A stretch of DNA of 64,000 nt from Pseudomonas sp. RIT-PI-S (GCF_025642975.1 NZ_JANZKJ010000014.1:1-64000); one strand, 5' to 3'; counted from the stretch's first letter, positions 18,606-27,742 are shown. Notes: a model not told the origin generated them from the letters alone. A program made the numbers and translations.

Positions 18606-18976
18606 GGCCCAGAGGCGGTGACATTTTTCGTTCCCAAAGGCGTTCCTCCACCCCTAGGTAACCCCGGCCATTCATCGGTATATGACTTCAACTCGATGCG
18701 TTGCAATACGCCCAGGTGCGAACTGCGAACTTGGTAGAACGCGTTGTTGATGTCCATTTCTCGCAGGGTGATGGCTTAAGCAAAGGCGCGCGCGACGGCA
18801 GGCTACCTTGGGCTAAACCGATATAGCCGCAGCCATGGCCATAACCCTGCTGCTGGCCTGTTGCTGAACCCGCCCTCATGCGAACGGCTTTTATGCCCAC
18901 TGGGTAACGAGGATAATCCCCAGCATGCTCAACATGGGCACCATTGAATCCAGCCAATCGATCACAGGATTTACTT

Positions 18977-19441
18977 ATGAACACTTCCAGGCCTAGAACG
19001 TTCGGCGGCCGCTTTTTGCTGCTGGCTGCCTTTGTGGTGCCGTTGCTAGCGCACGCCGCCCCTGCCACCACCATCGATGTTCACCGAGACGCCAACTGTG
19101 GCTGCTGCTCCAAATGGATCGCTTATCTGAAAGACAATGGTTTCCAGGTAAACGACCACGTCGAAGAGAACATGAGCGCGGTCAAGGCGCGGCTTGGCGT
19201 GCCGGGGGCATTGGCATCCTGCCATACCGGCGTTGTTAACGGAAAATTCGTGGAGGGCCATGTTCCTGCCCAGGAAATCACCGAGCTGGCCCGGCGAACC
19301 GACTTGGTTGGGGTTGCCGCCCCCGGCATGCCCATGGGCTCGCCCGGCATGGAGGTCCCGGGCCACGCCAATGCGTACCAGGTGCTTGGGCTGACGCACA
19401 GCGGTGAAACGCAAGTGGTAGCAGACTACCCGGCCCGCTAG
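18977..19441 (+). CDS. DUF411 periplasmic metal-binding protein
   Basis: This 154-residue protein of the DUF411 (CopG-like) family has a signal peptide in residues 1-23 (a basic start, then FLLLAAFVVPLLAHA). The mature part has the conserved NCGCCSKW cysteine cluster near residue 34, a later conserved SCHT near 72, and a Met/Gly/Pro-rich loop (PGMPMGSPGMEVPG) that could bind copper. Family members are linked to copper or silver handling in the periplasm. ATG 18977 has AGGA 8 nt upstream; a longer start at 18944 would spoil the signal peptide. No copper-resistance genes lie beside it. Confidence 0.88.
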   Translation: MNTSRPRTFGGRFLLLAAFVVPLLAHAAPATTIDVHRDANCGCCSKWIAYLKDNGFQVNDHVEENMSAVKARLGVPGALASCHTGVVNGKFVEGHVPAQEITELARRTDLVGVAAPGMPMGSPGMEVPGHANAYQVLGLTHSGETQVVADYPAR

Positions 19442-19635
19442 CCGAGCCCTGGCACGGTTGCCCGCTCGCTGTCGAGCGAAGCCGCCGCCCCTGTGACTTA
19501 ACGGCAAGGGCCGCGTGCTGGCCCTTAACTAGGCGGCGCCACGCCAATAGCGCCGCTCCGCGACCAGCGGCAGGAACCAATCGCGGTGATGGCTCTCTGA
19601 CAGCACTCTGGCTATCCCGGCCCACGAGGGCACTC

Positions 19636-21231
19636 ATGACTGACTTTCACCGCTCGCACCCCTACCGCCTGGTGCAGTTGCTGCTGCTGACCCTACTGAC
19701 CATGGGCGGGCTTTCCATCCTGTGGGAGTTCAAGCTCGAAGCCTGGTCGATGCATTGGCTTGGCCTGCCGTACGACGGAAATTTCGAGAACGGTGAGCGT
19801 TGGCGCTTTGTGGTGACCTCCATCGGCTTCTCGCTGCTCTCGTTGATCCTGCCCACGGTGCTGCTTAAACGCTTGGTCAACAACACCCGATCGAGCTATC
19901 GGCGCATGCAGCGGGAACAGTCCAAGACCGAGACCTTGGCCAGATACGATTCGCTCAGCGGCCTGATAAACCGCCGTGTGTTCATGGAGATGCTACGCAC
20001 CGGCCTGAAACAGGCTGAGCCCATGGTGATCATGTTGATCGACCTTGACCGCTTCAAAGCCATCAACGACAAGTACGGGCACTGCGCCGGAGACAGCGTG
20101 CTCATCGAAGTTGCCAGCCGGCTGAGCAAGATTGCCTTCGAACACTCGGGGATCGCTGCGCGTTTGGGAGGCGACGAGTTCTGCCTGTTGCTGATGGATT
20201 ACCGCGAAGAAGCCGCCCTGCGAAACATCGCCGAAAGCATCATCGCGAGTTTGAGCCGCCCGGTGTTGGAGACGTTGGAGCCTTCGAGCCTGGGCGCAAC
20301 GATCGGCATTTCTCGCTCCTGGGTCGATGCCGTGGATGCATCGGCCCTGCTGCATTACGCCGATACGGCCATGTACCGAGGGAAGAACAGCGGGCGCTCG
20401 ACCTACTACTTCCATGACATCGAGTACGAACGGCAACGCCGGGCGCAATTCGACCTGGACTTCGCGCTCAAGCAAGCCATCGAACGCGAAGAGATCGTTC
20501 CATTCTTCCAGCCCATCGTCGCCCTGCCCTCACAGGCCGTGGTCGGCTTTGAAATCCTCGCGCGCTGGGTAAAACCTGACGGTGGTACCGGTATGCCGTC
20601 GGATTTTATCCCCGTGCTCGAACGCCTGGGCTTGATCCCGGCCATGACCCGCTCGCTCGTGCGGCAAGCCTGCCTGGCGACAAAGGAGTGGGATGCGCAC
20701 CTGCACCTTTCATTGAACGTCAGTGCCGCGATGATCACGGATGAGCTGTTCCCTGATCGGCTGCTGGAGCAACTTCGCCAGGAGCAGTTCCCATTCGACC
20801 GCTTCGAGGTGGAGATTACCGAAGAGGCGCTGGTGGGCAACCTTGAAGCGGCGCAACGCAACTTGAGCAGGCTGCACGCCCACGGGATCACCGTGGCGCT
20901 GGACGACTTCGGCATCGGCTACTCCGGGCTCTATCACTTGACCCGGCTGTCCATCGACAAGATCAAGATCGACCGGTCCTTCTTTGAAGCCGGCAACGTC
21001 GATCACCTGCCGATGGTGGAAGCCATCCTGGGGATGGCGCGCAGCCTGAAGATGAAAGTGACCGCCGAAGGCATCGAGCAGGTCCACTTGCCGCATTTGC
21101 CGTCCTGGCTGGCCAGTAACGGCTGCCACTTCGCCCAGGGCTACCTCTATGGCCGCCCGCAAACCGGCTTCGATACCGCGCTGAACCTCCAGGGCCAGCC
21201 GCGGCTGAAGCGGGTAGTGGCTTTTGAATAA
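19636..21231 (+). CDS. membrane GGDEF-EAL cyclic-di-GMP protein
   Basis: This 531-residue protein has two membrane helices (about 10-27 and 53-75) with a short periplasmic loop, then a GGDEF domain (IDLDRFKAINDKYGH near 135; LGGDEF near 177) and an EAL domain from about 285. The GGDEF motif is intact but there is no RxxD inhibitory site five residues before it. The EAL signature reads EIL, while the other catalytic positions are present: NVSAAM, EITEEA, LDDFGIGYS, KIDRSFF, TAEGIE and QGYLYGRP. Either activity, or both, is possible. It starts at ATG 19636 after GAGGG. It lies between the two copies of a duplicated GST. Confidence 0.93.
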   Translation: MTDFHRSHPYRLVQLLLLTLLTMGGLSILWEFKLEAWSMHWLGLPYDGNFENGERWRFVVTSIGFSLLSLILPTVLLKRLVNNTRSSYRRMQREQSKTETLARYDSLSGLINRRVFMEMLRTGLKQAEPMVIMLIDLDRFKAINDKYGHCAGDSVLIEVASRLSKIAFEHSGIAARLGGDEFCLLLMDYREEAALRNIAESIIASLSRPVLETLEPSSLGATIGISRSWVDAVDASALLHYADTAMYRGKNSGRSTYYFHDIEYERQRRAQFDLDFALKQAIEREEIVPFFQPIVALPSQAVVGFEILARWVKPDGGTGMPSDFIPVLERLGLIPAMTRSLVRQACLATKEWDAHLHLSLNVSAAMITDELFPDRLLEQLRQEQFPFDRFEVEITEEALVGNLEAAQRNLSRLHAHGITVALDDFGIGYSGLYHLTRLSIDKIKIDRSFFEAGNVDHLPMVEAILGMARSLKMKVTAEGIEQVHLPHLPSWLASNGCHFAQGYLYGRPQTGFDTALNLQGQPRLKRVVAFE

Positions 21232-21240
21232 GCAGCGCTG

Positions 21241-21867
21241 TCACTTCGCGAACGCATACTCCCCACCCCGCTCCACCGCTTTGCGATACGCCGGCCGTGC
21301 CTGGAGCCGCTGCACCCATGCCGCCACGTTCGGATACGGCTGCAACTTGCCCTGTGCCTTGGCGAATTCGCCGATAAAGCTCATCTGGATATCCGCACCG
21401 GTCAATTCCTCGCCCACCAAAAATGGCGTGAGCCCGAGGGCGGTGTTCAGGTAACCGAGGTAGTTGGCCAGCTCCGAGTCGATGCGGGGCTGAAGCGGCG
21501 CGCCGGCACCGCTCAAGCGACCGATGTAGAGGTTGAGCATCAGCGGCAGCATGGCCGAGCCTTCGGCGAAGTGCAGCCATTGCACGTATTCGTCGTAGGT
21601 GGCGCTGGTGGGGTCTGGCTGCAAGCGGCCGTCGCCGTGGCGGCGGATGAGGTAGTCGACGATGGCGCCAGACTCGATCAGCACGTGGGGGCCGTCTTCG
21701 ATCACCGGGGATTTGCCCAGCGGGTTGATCGCCTTGAGCTCGGGTGGCGCAAGATTGGTTTGCGGGTCGCGCTGGTAGCGCTTGATCTCGTAGTTCAACC
21801 CTAGCTCTTCGAGCAGCCAGAGGATGCGCTGCGAGCGCGAGTTGTTGAGGTGGTGAACAATGATCAT
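21241..21867 (-). CDS. glutathione S-transferase (full-length parent of the 18290 remnant)
   Basis: This 208-residue GST has a thioredoxin-like N-terminal domain (MIIVHHLNNSRSQRILWLLEE) in which Ser10/Ser12 are candidate catalytic residues, the cis-Pro loop LGKSPVIEDG near 55, and IESGAIVDYL for glutathione. The helical C-terminal domain carries GEELTGADIQMSF. The reading frame is open far upstream to 22098, but ATG 21867 has GGAG at a spacing of 7 and the correct family N-terminus. It ends 9 nt from the convergent GGDEF-EAL gene. The C-terminal half is duplicated at 18290-18605. Confidence 0.9.
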   Translation of the reverse strand: MIIVHHLNNSRSQRILWLLEELGLNYEIKRYQRDPQTNLAPPELKAINPLGKSPVIEDGPHVLIESGAIVDYLIRRHGDGRLQPDPTSATYDEYVQWLHFAEGSAMLPLMLNLYIGRLSGAGAPLQPRIDSELANYLGYLNTALGLTPFLVGEELTGADIQMSFIGEFAKAQGKLQPYPNVAAWVQRLQARPAYRKAVERGGEYAFAK

Positions 21868-22140
21868 GGTGGGCTCCGAACGGGCGCGAGGGGAAGTGTC
21901 TAGAAAAAGACTGCACTGCAGCGTTGGGGTGCCGTGGATTTTCTCAGCCTTCATGCCTCGGCGTGAAACGCCTGTTGGCGGTTGGCAGCGGTGCCCCCCA
22001 TAACCGGGACCACTGAAACGCAAAGCGGAGCTTTCTACTTGAGGGCGACCATGCATTCGCGCTTTGCATGTGCCCCGGCCGTGCATTCGCCGCCCCACGG
22101 CACTCTGAATCGCCTCACCCCACCTCCCAGCAGCGCATCA

Positions 22141-22539
22141 TTAGGCGGCTGGCGCGAAGGCCTGCGCGGCCGCGACGGTGTCCAGAGACTCACGCAGCAA
22201 CTGGATCTTGCCGTCCTTCGCCACAAGGCGACCGGCATACAGCTGCCGGTACACCCGGCCGGTGGCAGCAACGACCGCTTCCACGCTGTATTCGGCAAAC
22301 GCCTGGTCTGGGGTTTCAATGAGGAATCGCACATTGCGGAATTTGAAGCCCGGCACCTTGGCTAGCAAGGCCCCGATAAAGGCTTCGATTTGGTCGTTGC
22401 CTTGAACGCGATGAGTGATACCCAGGGATTCGAGATAAGGCAGTTCCAAGGCGCCGTCCTCGGCAAAAAGGGCGGCCGCAACGCGTGGCGATTGGATGGA
22501 CTCCAGGTACTGCTGGAACAGTTCGACGGCGTTTTTCAT
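22141..22539 (-). CDS. SnoaL-like / NTF2-fold protein
   Basis: This 132-residue protein has the NTF2-like cone fold pattern: an N-terminal helix (MKNAVELFQQYLESI), LFAEDGALELPY near 27-38, a second helix with IEAFIGALLAKV, and strands ending in QLYAGRLVAKDGKI. Members are small enzymes or ligand-binding proteins with no common reaction, so no substrate is proposed. The start at 22539 has GGAG 9 nt upstream. It lies after the LysR gene on the same strand and may share its regulation with the SDR/VOC pair across the divergent promoter. Confidence 0.82.
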   Translation of the reverse strand: MKNAVELFQQYLESIQSPRVAAALFAEDGALELPYLESLGITHRVQGNDQIEAFIGALLAKVPGFKFRNVRFLIETPDQAFAEYSVEAVVAATGRVYRQLYAGRLVAKDGKIQLLRESLDTVAAAQAFAPAA

Positions 22540-22671
22540 CAGGGTTTTCTCCAAAGGCATGAATGAGCGCTGTTTGCTCACTCACGTTAAGGGAGAACCT
22601 AACCTGCGAAAACCGTAATTAACGAAAGCCATCGTTTCATTTCTGTAAGCCTTGCCGCCCCCGCTGCCGGG

Positions 22672-23589
22672 CTATTTCGGCCAACGCCAAGTCGGGTTGG
22701 CCAAGTGCTCAGCGAAGAAATCCGACAGTGCCTTTATCTTCACGGGGCGGGTGCGGGCCGAGGGGGTCACGAAATACAGCCCACCACGCGCCATGCTCCA
22801 TTCGGGCAGCAACACCACCAGGCGGCCATCAGCCAGGTATTCGCTGGCGATAAATTCGGGAAGTTCGGCGATCGCCAGCCCTTCGAGAAGAGCCGGCACC
22901 AAGGCGTCCGAGTTGGTCACGCGCAAGGGACCGCTCGGCACTACGTCTTCCTCCACACCGCTTTCATGGGTGAACCGCCATACCTGGCTGCGCGCGCGGT
23001 AGGCGTAACTGAGGCAAGGCCTGCCGACCAAGTCGCGGGGATGGGCCGGGTAGCCATGCGCTTTCAGGTAGGCAGGCGACGCGACCAGATACTGAGTGAC
23101 CGCGCAAAGCCGGCGCGCGACCAGTGAGGAGTCTGGCAGCACAGCGATGCGCAGGGCCGCGTCGAAGCCTTCGGCAATGAGGTCGACAGCCGCATCGGAC
23201 AGGTGCAGGTCCACCGATAGCTCCGGGTACCGCCGCATGAGTTGGGGCATCAATGGAGCGACCCAGCGCAAACCGAACGACATCGGGATCGCCAGCCTTA
23301 CCTGGCCTCGGGGTTGTATGGAGAGCTCCTGGGCTTGGCCCTCGACCTCTTCCGCTTGCCGGTAAATGTCTGCGGCCTTGGCCGCGAGGCTCGCGCCGAA
23401 CTCGGTAAGCGCCAGTTGCCTGGAGGTACGGTTGAACAAGCGCCCGCCCAGCCGCTCTTCAAGCCGAGCGACGGCCCGTGACACCGTGGGTACCGAAACA
23501 CTCATCACTCGAGCCGCGGCGGCGAAAGACCCCTCCTCGGCGACCTTGGCGAACATGGCTAGGCCTTCAAAATCTGGAAGTCTGCTCAT
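22672..23589 (-). CDS. LysR-type transcriptional regulator
   Basis: This 305-residue regulator has an N-terminal winged helix-turn-helix (residues 5-65: LAMFAKVAEEGSFAAAAR, then SVPTVSRAVARLEERLGGRLF) and a C-terminal periplasmic-binding-protein-like effector domain (about 92-300). It is the CrgA-like type that often controls a divergent oxidoreductase. It starts at ATG 23589 (MSRLPDFEGL). A longer frame to 23772 would run through the SDR promoter and gene start, so it is rejected. The divergent SDR gene begins 109 nt away and is the likely target. Confidence 0.93.
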   Translation of the reverse strand: MSRLPDFEGLAMFAKVAEEGSFAAAARVMSVSVPTVSRAVARLEERLGGRLFNRTSRQLALTEFGASLAAKAADIYRQAEEVEGQAQELSIQPRGQVRLAIPMSFGLRWVAPLMPQLMRRYPELSVDLHLSDAAVDLIAEGFDAALRIAVLPDSSLVARRLCAVTQYLVASPAYLKAHGYPAHPRDLVGRPCLSYAYRARSQVWRFTHESGVEEDVVPSGPLRVTNSDALVPALLEGLAIAELPEFIASEYLADGRLVVLLPEWSMARGGLYFVTPSARTRPVKIKALSDFFAEHLANPTWRWPK

Positions 23590-23618
23590 TTCATTTCTGC
23601 AACGATGGGTTGCAGGCA

Positions 23619-23633
23619 ATTCTATTTTGAAAT
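23619..23633. promoter_or_regulatory. possible LysR operator
   Basis: This AT-rich partial inverted repeat (ATTC...GAAAT arms, with TTC/GAA cores) lies in the LysR/SDR divergent gap, which is otherwise the only AT-rich spot. It is compatible with a LysR T-N11-A type site, but the match is short. Confidence 0.3.
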
Positions 23634-23698
23634 ACCAATGCCGTCGATATGCTTCTCCCACACCGCAACTTACTTGAACGGCTAACAGGAGAAACATC

Positions 23699-24451
23699 AT
23701 GGCTCGCAAACTCGAAGGCAAAATCGCACTGGTCACCGGCGGCACTACGGGTATCGGCCTGGCCACCGCCAAACGCTTCGCCGAAGAAGGTGCTCACGTG
23801 TACATCACCGGCCGGCGGCAGGCCGAGCTGGACGCCGCCGTCGCAACGGTTGGCAACGCCACTGGCGTGCAGGTCGACTCCACCCGCCTCGAACAGCTGG
23901 ACACCCTCTATAGCCAGATCGGCGCCGCCCACGGCCACATCGATGTGCTCTTCGCCAACGCCGGCGGAGGCTCCATGCTGCCCTTGGGGGAAATCACCGA
24001 GCAGCACTACGACGACACCTTCGATCGCAATGTCAAAGGCGTGCTCTTCACCGTGCAAAAGGCCCTGCCCTTGCTGGCCAAGAATGCCTCGGTGATCCTC
24101 ACCGGCTCCACCGCCGGGAGCTCAGGAACCGCAGCCTTCAGCGTGTATGCCGCCTCCAAGGCTGCCGTGCGCTCGTTCGCCCGCAACTGGATCCTGGACC
24201 TGAAAGACCGCCACGTGCGGGTCAATACCATCAGCCCCGGCGCTACCCGGACCCCCGGCCTGGTTGACCTTGCCGGCCCGGATGCGGCGCAGCAGCAAGG
24301 CTTGCTGGACTACCTGGCATCGCTGATCCCCATGGGCCGGGTTGGTGAAGCGGAAGAAATTGCCAGCGCGGCGCTGTTCCTGGCCTCGGACGACGCCAGC
24401 TTCGTCAACGGCATCGAACTGTTCGTGGACGGCGGCCAAGCCCAGGTCTGA
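23699..24451 (+). CDS. short-chain dehydrogenase/reductase
   Basis: This 250-residue classical SDR has the NAD(P) motif TGGTTGIG at residues 14-21, NAGG near 89-92, a catalytic Ser in [10 protein letters not shown] near 138, YAASK (Tyr and Lys) near 152-156, and PGATRTPG after it. The basic pair in TGRRQ near 38-40 favours NADPH. It is a cytosolic oxidoreductase of unknown substrate. AGGAG precedes ATG 23699. It is divergent from the LysR regulator and followed after 53 nt by the VOC gene, probably as one transcript. Confidence 0.93.
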   Translation: MARKLEGKIALVTGGTTGIGLATAKRFAEEGAHVYITGRRQAELDAAVATVGNATGVQVDSTRLEQLDTLYSQIGAAHGHIDVLFANAGGGSMLPLGEITEQHYDDTFDRNVKGVLFTVQKALPLLAKNASVILTGSTAGSSGTAAFSVYAASKAAVRSFARNWILDLKDRHVRVNTISPGATRTPGLVDLAGPDAAQQQGLLDYLASLIPMGRVGEAEEIASAALFLASDDASFVNGIELFVDGGQAQV

Positions 24452-24504
24452 TCTGCCTGAAGGGCGGTATGAACACCGCCCTGTCTATCTACGGAGGATA
24501 TTCG

Positions 24505-25083
24505 ATGCAACGTTCAACGTTGGCGCTGTTTGCCGTCAGTGTGGCCCTCAGCGCCGCGGCCCAGGCCGCGGATACCACGTACAAGAGCGAACCCGCGATG
24601 AATTCAACCCAGCCGTCGCTTCACGTCTCGGTCATCGATCACGTGGGCATGAATGTTCCGGACATAGACGCCGCTACGCGGTTTTTCTCCGAGCTCATGG
24701 GCGCGCGGGTTATCTCGGATACAAGGCCCGGTAACCTGCCGGAGCAATGGAAAGCGCAATTTCGCTGGCATGCTTCCAGCGAGCTCGAACGGTTTGTGAT
24801 GTTGCAACTGGCAGGCGGTGCCAAAGTTGAGCTGTTCCAGTACCGCGGCGCCGAAATAGATCGCGTACACCCCCATGGCGACGACGCCGGTGCAACTCAC
24901 GTCGCATTGAAGACCGACGACATCGATAGCAGCCTTACCCTGCTCAAAAGCCGGAAGGTCACCATCCTCAATGAGCCGATCACCAACCCTGACGGTATTC
25001 GGTGGTTCTATTTTCAAACGCCATGGGGCGCACAAATCGAGTTGGTTTCAGTGCCGACCCATGAGCGTGGTCCAGCCGCCTGA
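24505..25083 (+). CDS. exported VOC-family (glyoxalase-fold) protein
   Basis: This 192-residue protein has a clear signal peptide (MQRSTLALFAVSVALSAAAQA) and one vicinal-oxygen-chelate domain. The metal-ligand candidates are His in IDHVGMNVPD near 45 and Glu or Gln in KVELFQYRG, with a second half beginning ATHVALKTDD and ending WGAQIELV. VOC proteins are usually cytosolic, so a leader peptide is unusual. GGAGG 7 nt before ATG 24505 fixes the start over an upstream ATG at 24469. It is downstream of the SDR gene. Confidence 0.85.
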   Translation: MQRSTLALFAVSVALSAAAQAADTTYKSEPAMNSTQPSLHVSVIDHVGMNVPDIDAATRFFSELMGARVISDTRPGNLPEQWKAQFRWHASSELERFVMLQLAGGAKVELFQYRGAEIDRVHPHGDDAGATHVALKTDDIDSSLTLLKSRKVTILNEPITNPDGIRWFYFQTPWGAQIELVSVPTHERGPAA

Positions 25084-25246
25084 GCGCTGCCCAGACGGGG
25101 CCGCAAGGCGAGCAGTGAATTATTTGGCACCCCAGTGTCTCTGATGCAAATGAGCGAACGGCCACTATCCAGGCCGCGCGAATGCGCATTGCCCTTCAGT
25201 TGAGGGCAGGTTTATACGAACTTTGGCCAGGCACTGGGTAACTTGC

Positions 25247-26749
25247 ATGAAACGACGTAAACAGCGCATCAAACCCATCGGGCTGCAGGACATCACCATT
25301 GTCGACGACGTGAAGATGCGCAAGGCGATCACGGCCGCCGCGCTGGGCAACGCCATGGAGTGGTTCGACTTCGGCGTGTATGGGTTCGTCGCTTATGTGC
25401 TGGGCAAAGTGTTCTTTCCCAGCGCCGACCCGAGCGTACAGATCGTCGCAGCCTTGGCGACCTTCTCCGTGCCCTTCCTTATCCGCCCGTTGGGTGGCTT
25501 GTTCTTCGGCGCCATGGGCGACCGTTATGGGCGGCAGAAGGTGTTGGCGGCGACCATCGTGATCATGTCGCTCAGTACCTTCGCCATTGGGTTGATCCCC
25601 TCCTACGCGGCCATCGGTATCTGGGCGCCCGTGCTGTTGTTGCTAGCCAAGATGGCCCAGGGCTTTTCCGTGGGCGGGGAATACACCGGCGCTTCGATCT
25701 ACGTGGCCGAGTATGCTCCTGACCGTAAGCGCGGCTTTTTAGGGAGCTGGCTGGACTTCGGCTCCATCGCAGGTTTCGTCGTAGGGGCTGGCGTGGTGGT
25801 TGCGATCTCGGCGGTGGTGGGCGAAACCCGCTTCGAAGAATGGGGCTGGCGGCTGCCGTTCTTCCTCGCGCTGCCGCTGGGCCTGCTTGGGCTGTATTTG
25901 CGCAATTCGCTGGAGGAAACGCCCGCCTTCCAACAGCACGTGGAGAAGCTCGAGCAAGCGGACCGCGAAGGCCTGGCGAACGGCCCCAAGGTATCGTTCA
26001 AAGAAGTTGCCACCCAGCACTGGCGCAGCCTGGTGACTTGCGTAGGCGTGGTGGTCGCGACCAATGTCACCTACTACATGCTGCTCACCTACATGCCGAG
26101 CTACCTCTCGCACAACCTGCACTACAGCGAAAACCGCGGCGTGCTGATCATTATCGCGATCATGGTCGGCATGCTGTTCGTGCAGCCGGTGTTCGGGCGC
26201 CTGAGCGACACCTTCGGGCGGCGGCCTTTCATCATCTGCGGCAGCATCGGGTTGTTCTGCCTGGCCATCCCCGCCTTCATGTTGATCACCAGCGGCAAGA
26301 TCGGCCTGATCTTTTCGGGCTTGCTGATCCTGGCAGTGTTGCTCAACTTCTTTATCGGCGTGATGGCGTCCACCTTGCCGGCGATGTTCCCCACCCATAT
26401 CCGTTACAGCGCCCTGGCCAGCGCCTTCAACATCTCGGTGCTGATCGCCGGCCTCACCCCAACCCTTGCGGCATGGCTGGTGGAAACCACCCAAAGCCTT
26501 TACATGCCGGCGTACTACCTGATGGTAGTGGCGATCATCGGCCTGGCTACCGGGCTCACGATGAAGGAAACCGCGAACAAGCCACTGCGCGGTGCCACAC
26601 CCACCGCTTCAGACCTGGATGAAGCCAAGGAACTGCTGCAAGAACACCATGACACGATCGAACAAAAAATCGAGGACATCGACGCCAAGATCGCCGAATT
26701 GCAAACCAAACGGGAAGAACTGGCACAGCAGCATCCGCGTATAGATTGA
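25247..26749 (+). CDS. ProP-like MFS osmoprotectant/proton symporter
   Basis: This 500-residue inner-membrane transporter of the major facilitator superfamily has twelve hydrophobic segments and is close to ProP, which imports glycine betaine and proline with protons. The MFS motif GDRYGRQK follows helix 2, a related GRLSDTFGRRP lies between helices 8 and 9, and the early segment GNAMEWFDFGVYG is typical. The tail (about residues 450-500) is a charged heptad-like coiled coil (EAKELLQEHHDTIEQKI), as in osmosensing ProP. The ATG at 25247 is preferred over a TTG at 25223; the ribosome site is weak. It stands alone. Confidence 0.9.
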   Translation: MKRRKQRIKPIGLQDITIVDDVKMRKAITAAALGNAMEWFDFGVYGFVAYVLGKVFFPSADPSVQIVAALATFSVPFLIRPLGGLFFGAMGDRYGRQKVLAATIVIMSLSTFAIGLIPSYAAIGIWAPVLLLLAKMAQGFSVGGEYTGASIYVAEYAPDRKRGFLGSWLDFGSIAGFVVGAGVVVAISAVVGETRFEEWGWRLPFFLALPLGLLGLYLRNSLEETPAFQQHVEKLEQADREGLANGPKVSFKEVATQHWRSLVTCVGVVVATNVTYYMLLTYMPSYLSHNLHYSENRGVLIIIAIMVGMLFVQPVFGRLSDTFGRRPFIICGSIGLFCLAIPAFMLITSGKIGLIFSGLLILAVLLNFFIGVMASTLPAMFPTHIRYSALASAFNISVLIAGLTPTLAAWLVETTQSLYMPAYYLMVVAIIGLATGLTMKETANKPLRGATPTASDLDEAKELLQEHHDTIEQKIEDIDAKIAELQTKREELAQQHPRID

Positions 26750-26833
26750 ACGGATCACCGCGAGGGCCCCTGCGACTGTTCAGGGCCTAGGGCCGATAGT
26801 GATATCCAGCCTCCCTCAAACTGGAGCCACCCC

Positions 26834-27273
26834 CTGAGTTATCGGCCCCGCTTGCACAGCGCCTTGGTTATCACCGGCATGATTGTGGTAGGCATCCCCT
26901 ATACGCTCCTCACGGCCGGTCTCTGGCGCTGTTGCTTCATGCGTTGCCGGTGCGGTGGATTCAGGCGCATCCGCTGAACCTCGATGTTGTTGGCGGGTAT
27001 TTGATAGTGCTGGCGGTTACCGGCTATTGGGCGTTGCCCTCCAGGTGGCGGTTGTTCTTGCGATGCAAATCCGGCGGAGACGAACCTGGGCTTGGCTGTT
27101 GGCTGGGGCAGTGGCTCATTTGCCGGCGCAGGCCTTTGGAATGTTATGGGCGCAGGTCTTTTTCATTTATATGGCCCCCGGCGATCGCAGCCGTGGTGGC
27201 TTGCGTGCATGGGCTGTATTTGTATCGAAAGGGATTCCGGCTCGGCTGGGATGAATCGACGTCATCGACGTAA
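26834..27273 (+). pseudogene. frameshifted small membrane protein
   Basis: Read across three frames, this gives one plausible integral membrane protein of about 146 residues. Frame 2 holds LVITGMIVVGIPYTLLTAG, frame 1 continues with SLALLLHALPVRW and YLIVLAVTGYW, frame 3 gives LQVAVVLAMQ to WAQVFFIYMAP, and frame 1 ends with AIAAVVACVHGLYLYRKGF and a TAA. Frame changes fall near 26920, 27035 and 27173. A GGAG site lies 7 nt before CTG 26834, the position expected for a start, suggesting ATG decayed to CTG. Sequencing error is possible, but three shifts plus a lost start favour a true pseudogene. The family is not recognised. Confidence 0.6.
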
Positions 27274-27430
27274 GCCCGACGAACCCTGCCCACTTGCTGC
27301 AGCTCATTCGGCGCCCAGAGGGCCCGGGGCAGCCGCCACCTTCGCCTTCAGTCAATAACCCAGGTTTACGCATGCCCCAGAAGGGCTGAAGCAGCGTTTA
27401 GGCGGCAAGGTCATCTGCCCAGACGACCAC

Positions 27431-27742
27431 CTACTTGCACCGCCCGCGCTTCTTGTCGTGCTTGGAGCAGGTTTTTTGTACTGCTCGGCTTTGTTCTTCG
27501 AAGTCATTGTCAACTTCACAGCTTGCGTAACCGTGGGTCCAGCCTTCGCTGTAGCGCTCTTGCAGGTGGCTGCGAGGGTCTTCATCGCGCGCCACGTATC
27601 CGCGTTTCTGTTTGCTGGCCTCGCATCCCGCAGCATAGCCGTCACTGTAGGCGCCAGGCGGAATAGGGTGCCAGAACAGGCACGAGGCCTGGGCCATGCA
27701 GGCCATTGCCATGCACAGGGGGCGAAGGGTGCGGGGGATCAT
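27431..27742 (-). CDS. small exported cysteine-containing protein
   Basis: This 103-residue protein has an N-terminal signal sequence (MIPRTLRPLCMAMACMAQASC), which could be a lipoprotein signal ending at Cys21, though the -3 residue is not ideal. The mature part has the repeated pattern SDGYAAGC and EGWTHGYASC, seen in a common family of small exported proteins of unknown function, and a basic tail ending in KKRGRCK. No function is proposed. It lies between the frameshifted membrane protein and a lipoprotein gene on the other strand. Confidence 0.7.
   Translation of the reverse strand: MIPRTLRPLCMAMACMAQASCLFWHPIPPGAYSDGYAAGCEASKQKRGYVARDEDPRSHLQERYSEGWTHGYASCEVDNDFEEQSRAVQKTCSKHDKKRGRCK

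Noticed and set aside
21868-22098. Upstream extension of the full GST gene to 22098
   Set aside because: The ATG at 21867 has a good GGAG site and the right family N-terminus; the extension shows no domain.
26932-27273. An intact 113-residue gene
   Set aside because: Hydrophobic segments continue in other frames on both sides, so this is only one piece of a broken gene.
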